This document shows, piece after piece, positions 25,117-34,465 of a stretch of DNA of 37,967 nucleotides. The stretch comes from Deltaproteobacteria bacterium RIFOXYA12_FULL_61_11. Its GTDB lineage: Bacteria > Bdellovibrionota_F > JAHFAK01 > YA12-FULL-61-11. The notes beneath the pieces were generated by a model. That model was not told the DNA's origin. It was given only the letters and a program-made list of their open reading frames with translations, and did not search any database. Location of the stretch: NCBI GenBank assembly GCA_001799195.1, contig MGSU01000247.1, positions 1 through 37,967 of the forward strand. The letters run 5' to 3'. Made by a program: the position numbers and the translations under genes. Position 1 is the first letter of the stretch. Every line of letters starts with the position of its first letter.

Positions 25117-26967
25117 TCAACCTTTCAGGACACTGGCGCGAAAGCTCTCGACAAGGCTGGAGAAGGGTTTGAAATAGGTCTCGTTGGCGGCCTGGTCCTG
25201 AGGAAGCCCTTTCGCGCAGGCCCGGATGAGCCGGAGCAGTCGGTCCGCACCGAAGGCGCGCTCGAGGTATTCCACCATGCCCAGGGACAAGAGGTAGGCA
25301 ATGGTCGCTTGCTCCGGCCCGAAATGGGCGAAGCTCTTGGCCAGCACGTCGAAAGAGGGTTGGTTGCCGGTCAAGAAAGCCTTGAGGGTGGCGCGTTGCC
25401 CCGGAGTGGTGCCGCGTTCGCCACCCACCAGCCCCTCGGAACGTTGGGCCAATCCTTCTTCGAGCCAGACCGGGAAGGGACGACCCCGGTGGAGGTCGGC
25501 GAGGACCGCATGGGTGAACTCGTGCGCCAGCACAGCCTGGGTCTGCTGACCGAATTCGAGGGCGTCGTTGAGGCGTATCTTCTCGCCATCGTAAAAGCCC
25601 GCGGTGTTATAATTGAAGATCCCGTTGAAACGCTGATAGGCCTCACGCGAATACAGCACCAGCCGGGTCTTCTCCGAGGGGGTGTGCCCGAGCTCTCGGG
25701 TGATGGCTCGGTAGAGTTCGGTGGCGACCCGGGTCAGTTCGCGCTTGAACTGGTTGGCCTCGGGGGTGCTGGCGTGACCTTTGTCATGGGTGATGACGAA
25801 GAAATCGGTCTCGAAGGTCGTTCCCTCGTCCCTACGGTATTCGACCTGCGCGATGCGTTGCCGACAGCGCTCGACCAAGGCGGAGTTCTTCCCGTGTTGG
25901 ATGACGGCTCGGAAATAGGCCAGAGCGTTGTCGGTCAGGCCGGGGTCCAGCTTCAGGAGCACCTCGCCCATGAGATACATCCCGGCAGGGTTGTCGGGGT
26001 TGACGGTGAGGAAATGGGATACCTGTTCGTGAGCAGAACGTAACTCGCCGCGTAGGTATTCGACCTCGCCGAGCAACAGGCGAGCGCGATGGTCGGCCGG
26101 CTGCTCGGTCAAATGCTTGCGCAAGATAGAGGACGCTTCGCCGTAACGTTTCCCCTGCAGTGCTGACCGGACCTCGACGAGCCCCTCACCCGAGGCAGCG
26201 ACGAGTTCGGTCCCTGGAAGTCCGCCAAGTTCGGGGAGGGGTTGGGGAGCAGTCTCGGCCGCGACGGCTTCCGACGATCGGCTGACCGGATCGCCCGGGC
26301 TGCTGAAATTGTAGTCGTGCGTGGCGGGCGGCAGACCGTCGAGCTCGGCGGTCAATTGACAGCGAGCCTGGTTCTCGCGGGGCACCACGGCAAGACTGAC
26401 CTGACCTCCGACGACCACTCCGTGGGTCGCGGTCGCGGTGCAGGGACCGAATACCCTGAAACGCATCGCCTCGCCCTCACGGTCGGCCGAGGTGTTGCCA
26501 AAGGCATCGATGGTCCAGACCGCAGTCCTCACGCCTTGCCGGTCCCCGATGACCGAGAGGGCATTGTCCGGTTCTATCTCGAGGGCAGTCGTGCCTGCCG
26601 GCAACACGGTCAGGGTGGCCGAGAGACTGGATTTACCGGCATGCACTCGTAATTGCACGACCTCGGCCTGCGTCCCCGGGTCGAGCTCGAGTTCGGTCCG
26701 GCCAGAGGGGACCTCGACTTGGTGAGAGGTGGTCGAGCCATCCTCGTGGAGGAGTTCGACCGTGACCCGTGGATCGCCGCGGCGCAGGGCATAGGGCCGT
26801 TCGAGCGTGAGGGTCAGGATCGGCAGGGACGGAGTTCCCGCGGTAATGTTGGAGGGGGTTATTCCCAGGGTAAGGACCGGCGCGCCGAAGCCCAGAAGTA
26901 TATAGAGGAGAGGACCGCCTATCGCGCTGCCGAGGAATATCGCGAGCAAGGAAACGATTTTACTCAC
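25117..26967 (-). CDS. TPR-containing, peptidase-MA-like membrane/secreted metalloprotease
   Basis: Zinc motif AHEFTHAVLADLHRGRPFPVWLEEGLAQ; TPR-like SILRKHLTEQPADHRARLLLGEVEYLRGELRSAHEQ. GTG start at 26967 (VSKIVSLLAIFLG) precedes a TM segment; the upstream ATG at 27075 is possible but would overlap the divergent gene. Confidence 0.7.
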   Translation of the reverse strand: MSKIVSLLAIFLGSAIGGPLLYILLGFGAPVLTLGITPSNITAGTPSLPILTLTLERPYALRRGDPRVTVELLHEDGSTTSHQVEVPSGRTELELDPGTQAEVVQLRVHAGKSSLSATLTVLPAGTTALEIEPDNALSVIGDRQGVRTAVWTIDAFGNTSADREGEAMRFRVFGPCTATATHGVVVGGQVSLAVVPRENQARCQLTAELDGLPPATHDYNFSSPGDPVSRSSEAVAAETAPQPLPELGGLPGTELVAASGEGLVEVRSALQGKRYGEASSILRKHLTEQPADHRARLLLGEVEYLRGELRSAHEQVSHFLTVNPDNPAGMYLMGEVLLKLDPGLTDNALAYFRAVIQHGKNSALVERCRQRIAQVEYRRDEGTTFETDFFVITHDKGHASTPEANQFKRELTRVATELYRAITRELGHTPSEKTRLVLYSREAYQRFNGIFNYNTAGFYDGEKIRLNDALEFGQQTQAVLAHEFTHAVLADLHRGRPFPVWLEEGLAQRSEGLVGGERGTTPGQRATLKAFLTGNQPSFDVLAKSFAHFGPEQATIAYLLSLGMVEYLERAFGADRLLRLIRACAKGLPQDQAANETYFKPFSSLVESFRASVLKG

Positions 26968-27024
26968 ACCGGCCCGTCGACGACTCCCGAGAGAGCGCCC
27001 CGGGATGGCTCGCTCGTTCCAACG

Positions 27025-27033
27025 TGCTATACT
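27025..27033 (+). promoter_or_regulatory. extended -10-like element TGCTATACT
   Basis: TGC + TATACT upstream of the plus-strand gene at 27068; no convincing -35. Confidence 0.35.
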
Positions 27034-27067
27034 GCAGGGAGCGTGAACCTCCGAGCGTCGCACTCTC

Positions 27068-28387
27068 ATGATCAACCTCCACCGACAGAGACGAATTCTC
27101 CAGGTCGCGGTAACCCTTGCGCTGTTCCTCCTCGGGAGTCCTCCCCACGTCCTGGGCGAAGACTACGGCGGTGAAGTCTACCAAACCCCTCCGAGCCAGG
27201 GCGAGTTGGTCTTACGCACCTTCGAACACATTGCCGAGGAAGGCACGCTCAGAGGCACCTATGTACAGGTCACGCCCGTGACCAGCGATGTTCCCATGCC
27301 ACGACTCGAGAATGGTGTCTACCGTTGCAACACCAATCATTATTGTCTGTGCGCCTCCATGGTCTATTACCATCTGACCAACGGCGTGAAGATGTTCATG
27401 TCCATGGGACTCTTGATCAGAGAACTCCCCTTCCATGCTTTCCTCAACGTGGAGCAGCTCGATGGTAAACCCTATCTGGTGAAGGCGGAGTTCCTGCCCG
27501 AGTACCCGGTCGAGCGCGTTCAGGGCCAAGATCGCTCGTCGGTGTTGCGCGACCTCTTCGTTTTCTCTGCGCCTTTCTATAGCGGCAGTTTCTGGATCTG
27601 GGAAGCCGATTTCATCGTCGGTCTGCTCGCGCGTTACGTCCTCACGGAATTGCTCGGCTACAATGTCCGTTTCTGGACCTTGCAAGACCCCCTCGAGCGC
27701 GATTTCCTGGACCAGATGAGCTACCTGTTCGGTGCCGATTACACCGGCCGGCCGGTGTTCTCGCCCGATTTCCTCGGCAGTGTGCTGGGAACTACCATCG
27801 ACCTTTCGGCGAAAGGGAGCCGGCGTTTTGCCGAGTTGTTCTGGGCCCTTCGTCAGGCCTTTCTCACGGCCGATCCGTCCGAGGGCCAGCGCCTGTTCAG
27901 GGCCTTGGTCATCAAGACGCTCAAAGACCTCACCCCGGCGCATCTCCAGGACACGGCCGAGGCCCGCAAGGACTTTGCCATGGTCCTGCTCAAGAACGAG
28001 CTCAAGGTCACGGCCGGCAAGCGTTGGAACACCGTACTCGACACGCTTACCAGCAGTGGGGTCGTGCCGAGCGGGTCCATCAGCCGTCTCGATCTAGGGG
28101 AGGTAACTCCCGAGACCGATGAGGATGCTACGATCACGATCGGTCCCACCGGCGGAGCCACCGTGGATCCTGCGGTCATCGCCCCCGTGGGCAGCGAACA
28201 GGGAAACCCGACAACAACCCCGGTGGTTGCCCCGGCCACGGATGTTTCCAGTGAGCCGAGCAAGAACGATGGTTCCGGGTGCGGCCGGATAGAAGCCCCC
28301 TCTCGAGACTCAACGGGGTTCTGGGTCTTGGGAGCAGGTTTGGGACTTGCGTGGAGCTTGAGGCGTCGGAGGTTGCGCCGTGCTTGA
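27068..28387 (+). CDS. secreted/anchored protein with MYXO-CTERM-like tail
   Basis: N-terminal signal-like hydrophobic segment; C-terminus GSGCGRIEAPSRDSTGFWVLGAGLGLAWSLRRRRLRRA (Cys, TM, Arg cluster). Confidence 0.65.
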   Translation: MINLHRQRRILQVAVTLALFLLGSPPHVLGEDYGGEVYQTPPSQGELVLRTFEHIAEEGTLRGTYVQVTPVTSDVPMPRLENGVYRCNTNHYCLCASMVYYHLTNGVKMFMSMGLLIRELPFHAFLNVEQLDGKPYLVKAEFLPEYPVERVQGQDRSSVLRDLFVFSAPFYSGSFWIWEADFIVGLLARYVLTELLGYNVRFWTLQDPLERDFLDQMSYLFGADYTGRPVFSPDFLGSVLGTTIDLSAKGSRRFAELFWALRQAFLTADPSEGQRLFRALVIKTLKDLTPAHLQDTAEARKDFAMVLLKNELKVTAGKRWNTVLDTLTSSGVVPSGSISRLDLGEVTPETDEDATITIGPTGGATVDPAVIAPVGSEQGNPTTTPVVAPATDVSSEPSKNDGSGCGRIEAPSRDSTGFWVLGAGLGLAWSLRRRRLRRA

Positions 28388-28709
28388 ACGCATCCTCGCG
28401 CTCCTCGAACGCCTGCTGGACTTCGACACCCACATCCTCGCCAGTATCACGGGTGGAGAACTCGAGGAAGCCGGCCGGTTGCTGCGAGACAAAGAAGTCA
28501 TCTTGGCCGAGTTGGAGACCTTGGATACCGCTGCTGTCGCCGAGGAACCGGCCGTAGTGGCACTGTTGACGAAGCTGCGCGAACTTGAGGGGTTGGTGAC
28601 CGAACGCCTGCAAACGCGCAAGGTGGAAACCGGGAACCAACGCAACCTCTTGGCCAAGAACCAACGTCTGGTCGGCCGTTTCCACTCGGTCCAACGCCTC
28701 AAGCGCTAA
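28380..28709 (+). CDS. small coiled-coil protein, FlgN-like at best
   Basis: 109 aa heptad-rich helix; short overlap with the preceding gene. Confidence 0.5.
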   Translation: MLERILALLERLLDFDTHILASITGGELEEAGRLLRDKEVILAELETLDTAAVAEEPAVVALLTKLRELEGLVTERLQTRKVETGNQRNLLAKNQRLVGRFHSVQRLKR

Positions 28710-28710
28710 A

Positions 28711-28743
28711 AAAAAAGGCCGGGGCCCTCTGCGGACCCCGGCC
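28711..28743 (-). terminator. intrinsic terminator, possibly bidirectional
   Basis: GGCCGGGG-N11-CCCCGGCC (28717-28743) with an A-tract at 28708-28716, which is a T-tract on the minus strand; lies 3' of the HU gene. Confidence 0.7.
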
Positions 28744-28765
28744 TCATCCGTATAGCTCAGCGAAA

Positions 28766-29044
28766 TCAGATCGCGTTCTTGAACTTCGGAGCGGGTTTGA
28801 AACCGACCGTCTTCGAGGCCTTGATCTTGATGGTGTCGCCGGTTTGCGGATTGCGACCGGTGCGGGCGGCCCTCTTCTTCACCGTCCAGGTACCGAAGCC
28901 GGGATAGGTGAACCGCTTGTCCTTCTTGATGCCCTTGGCGAGGGTGTCGAACAGGACGTCGCACACTTCGTTGATCACGGTCTTGGTCAGGTCGCGATGC
29001 TTGAGGGTGTCGGTCAGGTTGTTGATGAGCTCTGCCTTGGTCAT
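28766..29044 (-). CDS. HU-family DNA-binding protein
   Basis: MTKAELINNLTDTLKHRDLTKTVINEVCDVLFDTLAKGIKKDKRFTYPGFGTWTVKKRAARTGRNPQTGDTIKIKASKTVGFKPAPKFKNAI; start at 29044 chosen over the longer ORF. Confidence 0.95.
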   Translation of the reverse strand: MTKAELINNLTDTLKHRDLTKTVINEVCDVLFDTLAKGIKKDKRFTYPGFGTWTVKKRAARTGRNPQTGDTIKIKASKTVGFKPAPKFKNAI

Positions 29045-29294
29045 GGGGAACCTCCGAAATGTGTTGATCAACCGTTGCCTTCTAGCAACGTGTACCGTGG
29101 TAAGAGAATCCGGCCTCCCTGTCAAGGAAAATGTGTGATAGCAAGCCTCTGGGAGGTGCCAATCCAGGTCGACCACACCCCCCGGTTACTCGATATTCGC
29201 AGTAAAGACATACACTTGATCACATTGATATTTCTCTTGATGGTCTTGGGGAGAACATGAAATAAAAGGAGGTACGAAAGAAATTTCTCGCATT

Positions 29295-29354
29295 CGGGCC
29301 TTTTCAGGCGATCAGCACGAGGAGAACCCCCCTTCCGGCTGCCGAAAAGGCCCG
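29295..29354. repeat. 11-bp perfect inverted repeat CGGGCCTTTTC / GAAAAGGCCCG, 38-nt loop
   Basis: Read directly in the HU/29394 intergenic region, 3' of the 29394-30668 gene on the minus strand. Confidence 0.5.
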
Positions 29355-29393
29355 CGGCCCGATGATTCCGAGCAAGGATATGGCCCGAAGGTT

Positions 29394-30668
29394 TTACCTG
29401 CGTTCATCCAAGGCATGCGCAGACAGAGGGGCTACGCGATAGTGGTGATCTGCCAAGGCGGGTACGAGGGGAAGCTCCGCAGGGGTCAGCGGAGGCATTA
29501 CCAGGTTGCGCACCGTGAAGGAAAGGTCCCGTTCCTGATAGGCGAGCAGGTTGGTAAAACGGAAATACAGCCCCGGGCTCTGTCCGGGGAAACGTTCCGG
29601 GGGAGCCGGGAGCGAGTCGTAGACCAACGAACTCAGGGGTCGGATGGGGGTGCCGTCCAAGCCTTCTATCATGCAGATCGCGGTGCCGTGTTCCGAAGCC
29701 ACTCCGAGATGGCGGGCCGGCTGTTCCAGCCGCAGAGGCCCTTGCCCGGGGCGCAGAACCTGAAACTCCCCCGAAGTTCCGCTGAAATAGGTAAAGTCGC
29801 CCCGAGCGGCAAGTTCATGGAGATCGAGGCCACAGACGAGGTCCACTGCGCTGAAGACGGTACTGAAACGGAGCGGAATCTTGACCCTGAAACGATACAC
29901 GAACTCGTCCGGGTAGAAGAGGTAGGAAATGACATAGCTCTTGGTCGAGAACAGGACGAGGAGCCGCATCGACAAGCGCATTTGGCGGATCAGCCGCACC
30001 GGTCCTCGGCGCAGCCCGAGTACCTCGACCTCGAATTCGTCCTCATGTTTGTTCCAGGTCATCATGCCCAACAAGGTGGTCTGCAGCCGTATTTTCATCC
30101 GATCCACCACCTCGGGAAAGAAGGCCCGGCCCGGGGTGCGCCAAGAGTACGCCTCGACCAGCAACGGATTGGTTGCCGCGAAGCGGACCCGGTACACCGG
30201 AGTTGTGACCGTGAAGGCGCCGGCCGGGGTCTCGGTCGCGAGGATCTCCCCGGATTGCGAGGGGGCAACGCCGGGTCGTTGCGGAGAGCAGGAGAGGTAA
30301 AGACACCGTTGTTCCCCCCAGGGCGCGGTAAGGCGATAGCCTGTCGTACCGGACGCGGCAGCGGGACAATCCAGGCCGAGGTCGTCGAAGAAGAAGGCGA
30401 ATTCATCGAGAGGGCGTAGGGCGCGCTTGACCGTGGTCAGGGCATAGCTGCCGTCGGACTCGACCTGATCGAGTTGGTGGCGGACCCGGACCAGCCGGCC
30501 CTGCTCGGAACGCCAGGCCTCGACCTCGGCAGGAGTATGGCGCAGCAGGACCGGCACTTGCTCGACGGTCAGCACCACGGGACGATGGTGGCGCCGGACG
30601 AGCGGGGTGGCTTCGGCCAAAACATACCCGGATGCGAGCAGGAGGAGGAGAGCAAAAACACCTCGCAT
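29394..30668 (-). CDS. secreted protein of unknown function
   Basis: 424 aa; signal-like MRGVFALLLLLASGYVLAEA. Confidence 0.7.
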   Translation of the reverse strand: MRGVFALLLLLASGYVLAEATPLVRRHHRPVVLTVEQVPVLLRHTPAEVEAWRSEQGRLVRVRHQLDQVESDGSYALTTVKRALRPLDEFAFFFDDLGLDCPAAASGTTGYRLTAPWGEQRCLYLSCSPQRPGVAPSQSGEILATETPAGAFTVTTPVYRVRFAATNPLLVEAYSWRTPGRAFFPEVVDRMKIRLQTTLLGMMTWNKHEDEFEVEVLGLRRGPVRLIRQMRLSMRLLVLFSTKSYVISYLFYPDEFVYRFRVKIPLRFSTVFSAVDLVCGLDLHELAARGDFTYFSGTSGEFQVLRPGQGPLRLEQPARHLGVASEHGTAICMIEGLDGTPIRPLSSLVYDSLPAPPERFPGQSPGLYFRFTNLLAYQERDLSFTVRNLVMPPLTPAELPLVPALADHHYRVAPLSAHALDERR

Positions 30669-30674
30669 GGCAGG

Positions 30675-31958
30675 TCAACGGCCGGACGAGGGGAAGCGGT
30701 GGCGCAAGGCCGACAGCAGCTCCTCGCGGGCAGCATAGAGGTTGCGGTGCTTGGACCGGTCGTTGAGGATGAGACAGAAGGCGTGGTCCCCGAGGTAACC
30801 CGCATAGGACATGGCAGCATCGAGGGTCCCGGACTTCCAGGACTTGTGGAGCAGGTCGCGATGTGGGTACCAGTCGGTGCGCAACAGGCGGGTCATCGCC
30901 CGGCAGCTCAGGCGGTTCTCTCCGGCGATACCTGAGCCCTCAACCACGCGGACCTCTCCGTACCCCCGAGCCTCGAGGAAGTCCTGGAACGACCTCACGG
31001 CTTTGGACAGGACGACGGGTGGGGGCGTGCGCAAGCCCCCTGCCGCGAGCAGGAGTTGGTTGGCGGTGAAGTTGTTGGAATACCGCAAAAGCTCGCGCAC
31101 GAGCTCGGAGAGGGGTTTCGAAGCGCGGTGCAGGTAGAGGGGTTTACCGAGCGCCTGGGGCCAGGATCCCTGCACCTGCCGGCCGATGCGTAGCCCGTGC
31201 CGCTCGAAGAAGACGGCGAGGAGGTCTCCGGCAAGGGCCAATACCTCCACCGGAGTTCGGGCCGCGTTGATCCGGTCTTGGCTCTTGAGCAGGTAGCGCT
31301 TCGCCTGGGTCACCGCGAACGGTGTGATCGGGGTCTCCTCCTCGGCCGAGACGATGGTGCCGTCGGCGAGGCGGCGGACAAAGATGGTGTTGTAGTTGAC
31401 CACCAACGCACCGTTGAGCACGTCGTAGGGGTTGTCGCTCCCTGAGGTGCCGGGGATGGTCCCAACCGCGAAGGCGGTGCCGTCGAGATACAGGGTCTCG
31501 AGTTCAGTAATTCCCCGCGCCCGGAGCAAGGCCGAGACCTCTCGGGCCAAGCGATCGACCTCGCTCGAGGTCAAAGCCGGATCCCCGGTACCCCGTACAA
31601 GGAGGTTCTTCCCGGAGAGGTAGACCTCGGTCGTGAAGCGAAAGTCGTCGCCAAACGTGCTGAGGCCGTACCAAGCGGTGAACAGCTTCAGGATGGAGGC
31701 GGGGATCAGGGCTCGGTCGGGGTTGTGCTCCAAGACCTGCGTACCTTCTCGGGTAGTCACCATCAGACAGTCCCTCGAACCGAGCCGTCGGGTGATAGCC
31801 TCGTCCGAGGAGGCTGCCGGGAGCGAACCGGGAGGGAGGAGGAGAGCGGCGAGCACACATACGAAGCCGGAGGTACTCGGTCGCCGAAGCAACCTCAGGC
31901 AGCGTGGTATTCTACGGAGGTCATTGACTTTCAATGAAGAATGACTATGCATGGGCAC
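30675..31958 (-). CDS. dacB: D-alanyl-D-alanine carboxypeptidase/endopeptidase, PBP4/S13 family
   Basis: SxxK in IPASILKLFTAWYG, SxN in RYSNNFTANQLL, KSG in SWKSGTLDAAMSYAGYL. N-terminal start uncertain. Confidence 0.85.
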   Translation of the reverse strand: MPMHSHSSLKVNDLRRIPRCLRLLRRPSTSGFVCVLAALLLPPGSLPAASSDEAITRRLGSRDCLMVTTREGTQVLEHNPDRALIPASILKLFTAWYGLSTFGDDFRFTTEVYLSGKNLLVRGTGDPALTSSEVDRLAREVSALLRARGITELETLYLDGTAFAVGTIPGTSGSDNPYDVLNGALVVNYNTIFVRRLADGTIVSAEEETPITPFAVTQAKRYLLKSQDRINAARTPVEVLALAGDLLAVFFERHGLRIGRQVQGSWPQALGKPLYLHRASKPLSELVRELLRYSNNFTANQLLLAAGGLRTPPPVVLSKAVRSFQDFLEARGYGEVRVVEGSGIAGENRLSCRAMTRLLRTDWYPHRDLLHKSWKSGTLDAAMSYAGYLGDHAFCLILNDRSKHRNLYAAREELLSALRHRFPSSGR

Positions 31959-32093
31959 CTGAGCGGTCCTCCGACGGCTCCGGTTCCACGCTTTTCTACC
32001 AGGGCCTCGGGGCGGAGAGTTCGTCTCCCCAACCCACGGCCGAAGTCGTGGGGGCCGAGCCGCCGGTTTGCCTCCACCACGATCAGAGGAAGT

Positions 32094-32984
32094 ATGGGCG
32101 ACCAGCAGTCGAATGGCAAAAACAAAGAGAGGACACTGAGAGAACTTTTCGAGAATCCCGCGTTCTATGCCTCATCCGATGCACCGGCGAGTTCAGATGA
32201 GCCGGCCACCGGAGGTGGAATTGGAGTCGCGGAGCCCGGAGCGATGGACACTTCGGACCAAGGAATTGCAGTGATTGAGGAGTTCGAGCCCTCGTCCGGT
32301 AACCCGACCGCCAGTTCGTCCCCCGGGGGCGAGCCGGAGGAAGAACCGCGTTCGTACCTGGTCTCGGATCGCCGCTTCTGGGCGAGGGAACCAGTCGGTG
32401 ACGAGCTGCCGAGCCGCCGCAGCAGCGGCCTCCCAACCATGGTCGAGAAATTGGAGGAAGAACTCCAGCAGCGCGAGAAACAGCTCCAGGACTACATCGG
32501 GCAGTACAAACGCGAAAAACAAGAACTCGAGGACTTCAAGGTTCGCCAACGCCGGGAGCTGGAACGGAAGATCGATCAGGCGAAGACATCGTTCTTCCGG
32601 GAGTTCCTCGACCTCGTCGACAACCTCGAACTCTCCCTGGCCGTGCCGGTCGATAACAATAATTACAAAGCATTCCAGCAGGGCGTTGCCATGATCCACC
32701 AGCAACTGCTCGGTCTGTTCGGCAGACATCAGCTCGAGCGGGTGGTCACGGTCGGTAAACCCTTCGATCCGTGCAATGCCGAAGCCATCGACATCGTGGG
32801 GGTGGAAGATGCCGCTCTCGAGGACCGGGTACTCGAGGAACTGCAACCCGGTTACACGCACAAGGGCATCGTGATCAGAGCGGCCCGGGTGCGCGTGGGC
32901 AAGGTGATCCCGCGGTCCACGCCCGCGGCCGGAGAAGGAAACGACAACGAGGGCGACCGAGATGTCGCCGAGGAGGAAGCATGA
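32094..32984 (+). CDS. grpE: GrpE-family co-chaperone with long acidic N-terminal extension
   Basis: KREKQELEDFKVRQRRELERKIDQAKTSFFREFLDLVDNLELSL...GVAMIHQQLLGLFGRHQLERVVTVGKPFDPCNAEAI; AGAGGA upstream of ATG 32094. Confidence 0.9.
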   Translation: MGDQQSNGKNKERTLRELFENPAFYASSDAPASSDEPATGGGIGVAEPGAMDTSDQGIAVIEEFEPSSGNPTASSSPGGEPEEEPRSYLVSDRRFWAREPVGDELPSRRSSGLPTMVEKLEEELQQREKQLQDYIGQYKREKQELEDFKVRQRRELERKIDQAKTSFFREFLDLVDNLELSLAVPVDNNNYKAFQQGVAMIHQQLLGLFGRHQLERVVTVGKPFDPCNAEAIDIVGVEDAALEDRVLEELQPGYTHKGIVIRAARVRVGKVIPRSTPAAGEGNDNEGDRDVAEEEA

Positions 32985-34435
32985 AGTCGTGGGCCATCAT
33001 CGTTCTCAGCATCGCGCTTATCTGGCGGGCACCAGCGGCGGAGCTCTGGTCCGACGCCCCGCACCGAAGCGGTACAGCGGTGCCGTTGACCAGCGACACC
33101 TATGTCAACGTCTCGCGCAGGGTCCAACCCGCGGTCGTCTACATCAGCACCACCCAAGAGATCCTCGGTCACAAAGCCCAGCCGCGTTTCCAAGGGAAAC
33201 CGGGCGAGGACGACGAGCGCTTCGAGGACTTCTTCGAATATTTCGGCCCTCGCTTCTTCGAACACTTCTTCTCGATGCCCCCGGGGAGGCAGCAGGCTCC
33301 TCTGCAGGGGCTGGGCAGCGGTTTCCTGATCCACAAGGACGGTTATCTCGTGACCAACAATCACGTGGTGGAGAAGGCCAGCGAGATCACGGTGACCCTC
33401 CAGGACGGTGCAGATTTCCCGGCCAAGGTGGTCGGCGCCGACGGCCAGACCGACCTCGCCCTGCTCAAGATCGACGCCGGACGCTCGTTGCCGATCATCA
33501 ACTTCGGCGATTCCGACACGTTGCGCGTGGGGGACGTGGTCATCGCGGTGGGGAACCCCTTCGGTCTCGACCACACCATGACCCAGGGGATCGTCAGCCA
33601 GAAAGAAAGGACCATCGGGGCCGGCAAGTACGACCAGTTCATCCAGACCGACGCTTCCATCAATCCCGGCAATAGCGGCGGCCCGCTCCTGGACATCCAC
33701 GGCGACGTGGTCGGCATCAATACCGCGATCAAGGGGATCAACACCGGCATCGGTTTCGCCATTCCGATCAACTTGGCCAAGGAGATCCTGGCCCAGCTCC
33801 GCAGCACCGGCAAGGTCACGCGCGGCAAGCTCGGCGTGTATATCCAGAAGGTCACCAAAACCTTGCAACGGTCCTTCAAGCTCGACGAGGCCCGCGGTGC
33901 GCTGGTTTCGCAGGTGATACCCGGCAGCCCTGCGGCCAAGGCCGGGATCCAGAGCGGGGACGTCATCGTGCGTTTCGACGGCAAAGACGTCCCGGACAAC
34001 GTCAAGCTCCCGGCCCTTGTCGCCCACACCCCGGTGGGTAAGTCGGTCGAGGTAGTCCTGATCCGGGAAGGGAAGGAACGCAAGGTCAGAGTGGTCATCG
34101 AGAAGCTCGAGGACGAGGAGGGCGCACCTGCAGCACCTGAACCGCCGACCGTCGGGGAACTCGGGTTGGAGGTCCAGGAGCTGACCGCCACCTTGCGCAG
34201 GGAGTTCGGCCTTGGCGCCGAGGCCTCGGGCGTGATCCTCACCACCATCGATGCCGCCAGCCCGGCCTTCCTGGCAGGTTTGCGCCGAGGAGATATCATT
34301 CTCGATATCAATAGAAAAAAAATCAATGGCTTGGCTGACTACCGGAAGGCCATTGCCGGGCTCAAGAAGGGCGATAACCTGTTATTCTTGGTGCGCCGGG
34401 GGGAAGGCACCCTGTTCATAGCTTTCACCCTCTGA
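32981..34435 (+). CDS. HtrA/DegP-family serine protease with two PDZ domains
   Basis: Trypsin-like NHVVEKASEI (His), GQTDLALLKID (Asp), NPGNSGGPLLD (Ser); two PDZ domains; ATGA overlap with grpE. Confidence 0.95.
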   Translation: MKSWAIIVLSIALIWRAPAAELWSDAPHRSGTAVPLTSDTYVNVSRRVQPAVVYISTTQEILGHKAQPRFQGKPGEDDERFEDFFEYFGPRFFEHFFSMPPGRQQAPLQGLGSGFLIHKDGYLVTNNHVVEKASEITVTLQDGADFPAKVVGADGQTDLALLKIDAGRSLPIINFGDSDTLRVGDVVIAVGNPFGLDHTMTQGIVSQKERTIGAGKYDQFIQTDASINPGNSGGPLLDIHGDVVGINTAIKGINTGIGFAIPINLAKEILAQLRSTGKVTRGKLGVYIQKVTKTLQRSFKLDEARGALVSQVIPGSPAAKAGIQSGDVIVRFDGKDVPDNVKLPALVAHTPVGKSVEVVLIREGKERKVRVVIEKLEDEEGAPAAPEPPTVGELGLEVQELTATLRREFGLGAEASGVILTTIDAASPAFLAGLRRGDIILDINRKKINGLADYRKAIAGLKKGDNLLFLVRRGEGTLFIAFTL

Positions 34436-34465
34436 GCAGCAACTTCTGTTTCCAAGGAGACAGCA

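Noticed and set aside
32771-32980. N-terminal extension of the HtrA ORF
   Set aside because: Arg/Gly-rich out-of-frame read-through of grpE; the signal-peptide-like start at 32981 with ATGA overlap is preferred.
32852-34027. 391-aa minus-strand ORF
   Set aside because: Antisense to HtrA/DegP.
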